A DNA stretch of 6,787 bases, taken from NCBI GenBank assembly GCA_945910975.1, contig CAMDZY010000095.1:1-6787 (forward strand). Direction: 5' to 3'. The stretch comes from an uncultured Clostridia bacterium (lineage in GTDB: Bacteria > Bacillota > Clostridia > Oscillospirales > Oscillospiraceae). Made by a program: the position numbers and the translations under genes. This document shows, in pieces, positions 5,324-6,787 of this stretch. How positions within the stretch are numbered: the first letter of the stretch is position 1; each line of letters starts with the position of its first letter. The notes below the pieces were generated by a model. It was given only the letters and a program-made list of their open reading frames with translations. It made no database searches and was not told the DNA's origin.

Positions 5324-5361
5324 AGTGCCGCAGGTTGATTGCCTGCGGCACTTTTGATTTT
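5324..5361 (+). terminator. Intrinsic terminator of the PAP2-like gene
   Basis: AGTGCCGCAGG (5324-5334) pairs with CCTGCGGCACT (5342-5352) in an 11-base-pair stem with a seven-base loop, followed by TTTTGATTTT (5352-5361). The T-run reaches the stop codon of the convergent tyrS gene. On the minus strand the hairpin is followed by GATTCTTATA, a poor T-run, so use as the tyrS terminator is possible but weaker. Confidence 0.88.
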
Positions 5362-6580
5362 ATAATGTTGCTTTGTGGAAAACCTTTTTTCCTTTGCGGA
5401 TTTTCAATCCCGCTTTCAACTGTTCTTTTGTGAAGCTGGCACCGATATCCGCAATTTTTTCTTCATTCACACTGACACCGCCCTGCTGGATCAAGCGGCG
5501 GGCTTCGCTCTTTGTAGCGGCCAGCTTGCAGGCCACCAGCAAATCCATCACGTTGATCGCGTCATCGGTCAGCTGCTCCTCTGCGAGCGTCGTGGTGGGC
5601 ATATTGGCATCGTCACTGCCGGCACTGAACAAGGCTCTGGCAGCGGTCTTTGCCTTGTTGGCTTCTTCCTCGCCGTGAACCAGTGAGGTCAGCTCATAGG
5701 CCAGAATCTCCTTTGCAGTGTTCAGCTGGCTGCCTTCCCATTTGTCCATCTTGTCAATCTCTTCCAGCGGCAGGAAGGTCAGCATCCGGATGCACTTGAG
5801 CACGTCCGCATCGTCCACATTGCGCCAGTATTGATAGAAATCAAAGGGGCTTGTCTTGTTCGGGTCGAGCCAAACGGCGCCCTTCGCGGTTTTGCCCATC
5901 TTTTTGCCCTCGGAATTGAGCAGCAGTGTAATGGTCATGGCGTGCGCATCCTTGCCCAACTTACGGCGGATCAGCTCTGTGCCGCCCAACATATTGCTCC
6001 ACTGGTCGTTGCCGCCAAACTGCATATTGCAGCCGTATTTCTGGAATAGGTAGTAGAAATCGTAGGACTGCATAATCATGTAGTTAAATTCCAGGAACGA
6101 CAAGCCCTTTTCCATTCGCTGCTTATAGCATTCCGCCCGCAGCATATTGTTGACCGAGAAGCAAGCACCGACCTCGCGCAGGATTTCGATATAGTTCAAA
6201 TCCATGATCCAATCGGCATTATTCACCATAATCGCTTTGTCATCGCCAAATTCGATGAAGCGTTCCATCTGCTTTTTGAAGCACGCGCAGTTGTGGGCGA
6301 TGGTTTCCGGTGTCATCATGGTGCGCAAATCGCTGCGGCCGGAGGGATCGCCGATCATGGCCGTACCGCCACCAATCAGCGCAACCGGGCGGTTACCGGC
6401 CATTTGCAGACGTTTCATCAGGCACAGCGCCATAAAGTGGCCGACGTGCAGCGAATCTGCCGTTGGATCAAAGCCAATATAAAAGGTTGCTTTTCCGTTG
6501 TTGACCATTTCACGGATTTCTTCTTCATTTGTCACCTGTGCAATCAGTCCACGGGCAACAAGTTCTTCATAAACTCCCAT
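5360..6580 (-). CDS. tyrS: Tyrosyl-tRNA synthetase
   Basis: This 406-residue cytoplasmic class I synthetase charges tRNA(Tyr) with tyrosine using ATP. It has normal family length and complete ends. The Rossmann catalytic domain starts with 'FYIGFDPTADSLHVGH' (33-48), where HVGH (45-48) is the HIGH signature. 'YDFYYLFQKYGCNMQFGGNDQ' (173-193) forms the tyrosine pocket region, with the conserved 'QFGGNDQW' (187-194). The KMSKS loop reads KMGKT (227-231), a variant common in bacterial TyrRS. The C-terminal part (about 344-405, 'VACKLAATKSEARRLIQQGGV') is an S4-type RNA-binding domain. The start is supported by AAAGGAG (plus-strand 6588-6594) seven bases upstream. A tyrosine T-box leader precedes the gene, so expression should rise when uncharged tRNA(Tyr) accumulates. 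It is transcribed alone and ends tail-to-tail with the PAP2-like gene, 41 bases apart. Confidence 0.98.
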   Translation of the reverse strand: MGVYEELVARGLIAQVTNEEEIREMVNNGKATFYIGFDPTADSLHVGHFMALCLMKRLQMAGNRPVALIGGGTAMIGDPSGRSDLRTMMTPETIAHNCACFKKQMERFIEFGDDKAIMVNNADWIMDLNYIEILREVGACFSVNNMLRAECYKQRMEKGLSFLEFNYMIMQSYDFYYLFQKYGCNMQFGGNDQWSNMLGGTELIRRKLGKDAHAMTITLLLNSEGKKMGKTAKGAVWLDPNKTSPFDFYQYWRNVDDADVLKCIRMLTFLPLEEIDKMDKWEGSQLNTAKEILAYELTSLVHGEEEANKAKTAARALFSAGSDDANMPTTTLAEEQLTDDAINVMDLLVACKLAATKSEARRLIQQGGVSVNEEKIADIGASFTKEQLKAGLKIRKGKKVFHKATL

Positions 6581-6587
6581 TGTTTTT

Positions 6588-6594
6588 CTCCTTT
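6588..6594 (-). promoter_or_regulatory. Ribosome binding site of tyrS
   Basis: AAAGGAG on the minus strand lies seven bases before the tyrS ATG and just after the T-run of the leader terminator, so it is transcribed only when the T-box reads through. Confidence 0.85.
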
Positions 6595-6602
6595 AAAGTA
6601 AT

Positions 6603-6634
6603 AAAAAAGTCCTCTGTCCCTGACGGGACAGAGG
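6603..6634 (-). terminator. T-box regulatory terminator upstream of tyrS
   Basis: On the minus strand CCTCTGTCCC (6625-6634) pairs with GGGACAGAGG (6611-6620) around a GTCA loop, ten perfect pairs, followed by AC and six T (6603-6608). Its 5' arm shares CCTCTG (6629-6634) with the antiterminator, making the two exclusive. Confidence 0.93.
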
Positions 6635-6664
6635 GCGTCATTTTCTTACGCGGTACCACCTCTG
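6629..6664 (-). promoter_or_regulatory. T-box antiterminator
   Basis: On the minus strand the pieces follow without gap: CAGAGG (6659-6664), seven-base bulge UGGUACC (6652-6658), GCGU (6648-6651), nine-base loop (6639-6647), ACGC (6635-6638) and CCUCUG (6629-6634). Lower helix of six pairs, seven-base bulge and upper helix of four pairs reproduce the canonical T-box antiterminator. Confidence 0.9.
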
Positions 6665-6787
6665 TTTGGCTGAAAACCAGCCCTCATGGTACAAACAGCA
6701 CCCAGCGATAACGGGCTGAACCCGTCCTCCCCTACAACTCTTTCAGGCAGGCAACTCCGGGGTGTATTTCTCCATATAATCTCAGCG

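Larger units (their letters stand above)
6603..6787 (-). promoter_or_regulatory. Tyrosine T-box riboswitch leader of tyrS (5' part cut by the window edge)
   Basis: Minus-strand reading. The T-box core GAGGTGGTACCGCG occupies 6649-6662. A probable specifier UAC (tyrosine) lies at 6764-6766, followed by A as expected, about 100 bases upstream of the core. A small hairpin (ACGGG with CCCGT, 6711-6725) sits where Stem II elements are expected, and Stem III pairs CTGTTTG (6692-6698) with CAAACAG (6662-6668), capped by GGCTG/CAGCC (6668-6682). The UGGU of the bulge would pair with the acceptor end of uncharged tRNA whose discriminator base is A, which fits tRNA(Tyr). Uncharged tRNA should stabilise the antiterminator and allow tyrS expression. 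The 5' strand of Stem I and the promoter lie to the right of the window. Confidence 0.93.

Noticed and set aside
1..6787. CRISPR array, insertion sequence, phage or defence island
   Set aside because: No regularly spaced repeats, transposase or integrase motifs, target duplications or toxin-antitoxin pairs were found; the HicB-like segment is part of a longer protein with no HicA next to it.

Overview
The window looks like a chromosomal piece of a mid-GC Gram-positive anaerobe, most likely a clostridial Firmicute (Oscillospiraceae-like; genus not determinable from sequence alone). The reasons are a tyrosyl-tRNA synthetase controlled by a T-box leader, AGGAG-type ribosome binding sites, SigA-type promoters including a perfect TTGACA-17-TATAAT and extended -10 boxes, and intrinsic hairpin-plus-T-run terminators. 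Eight protein genes fill nearly all of it. There are no rRNA or tRNA genes, insertion sequences, phage genes or CRISPR repeats, and no gene-free stretch exceeds 300 bases.

Left part (1-3143, + strand). Two half-size TSUP (TauE/SafE-type) membrane proteins of about 120 residues overlap by ATGA and end at a strong terminator (794-838); a probable divergent promoter at 20-49 points out of the window to the left. A promoter at 866-894 then starts a transcript whose leader contains two back-to-back hairpins that can refold into one longer hairpin (907-938). Its first gene is a two-part protein (HicB-like N-terminus, DinB-like C-terminus with a His triad), followed 63 bases later by a 12-transmembrane MATE efflux protein.

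Middle (3117-4519, - strand). A DUF2461 protein and the tRNA pseudouridine synthase TruA form a translationally coupled pair (ATGA overlap). TruA converges on the MATE gene with a 27-base tail-to-tail overlap, and a weak candidate terminator for truA lies inside the MATE coding sequence.

Right part (4541-6787). Back-to-back promoters drive the DUF2461-truA pair leftward and a PAP2-like membrane protein rightward. The rightward promoter is consensus and carries repeated TCGWTGTA half-sites typical of an operator. A strong terminator separates the PAP2 gene from tyrS (- strand). Upstream of tyrS lies a T-box riboswitch with a clear antiterminator/terminator pair, a T-box bulge suited to a discriminator A, and a probable UAC tyrosine specifier; the 5' part of Stem I lies beyond the window edge.

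Functionally this is a mixture of translation housekeeping (TyrS, TruA), membrane transport (TSUP halves, MATE), lipid/envelope metabolism (PAP2) and two poorly characterised proteins. I see no clear sign of a new defence or mobile system. The most unusual items are the split TSUP transporter with apparent opposite topology of its halves, the bistable leader hairpins, and the repeat-decorated PAP2 promoter.
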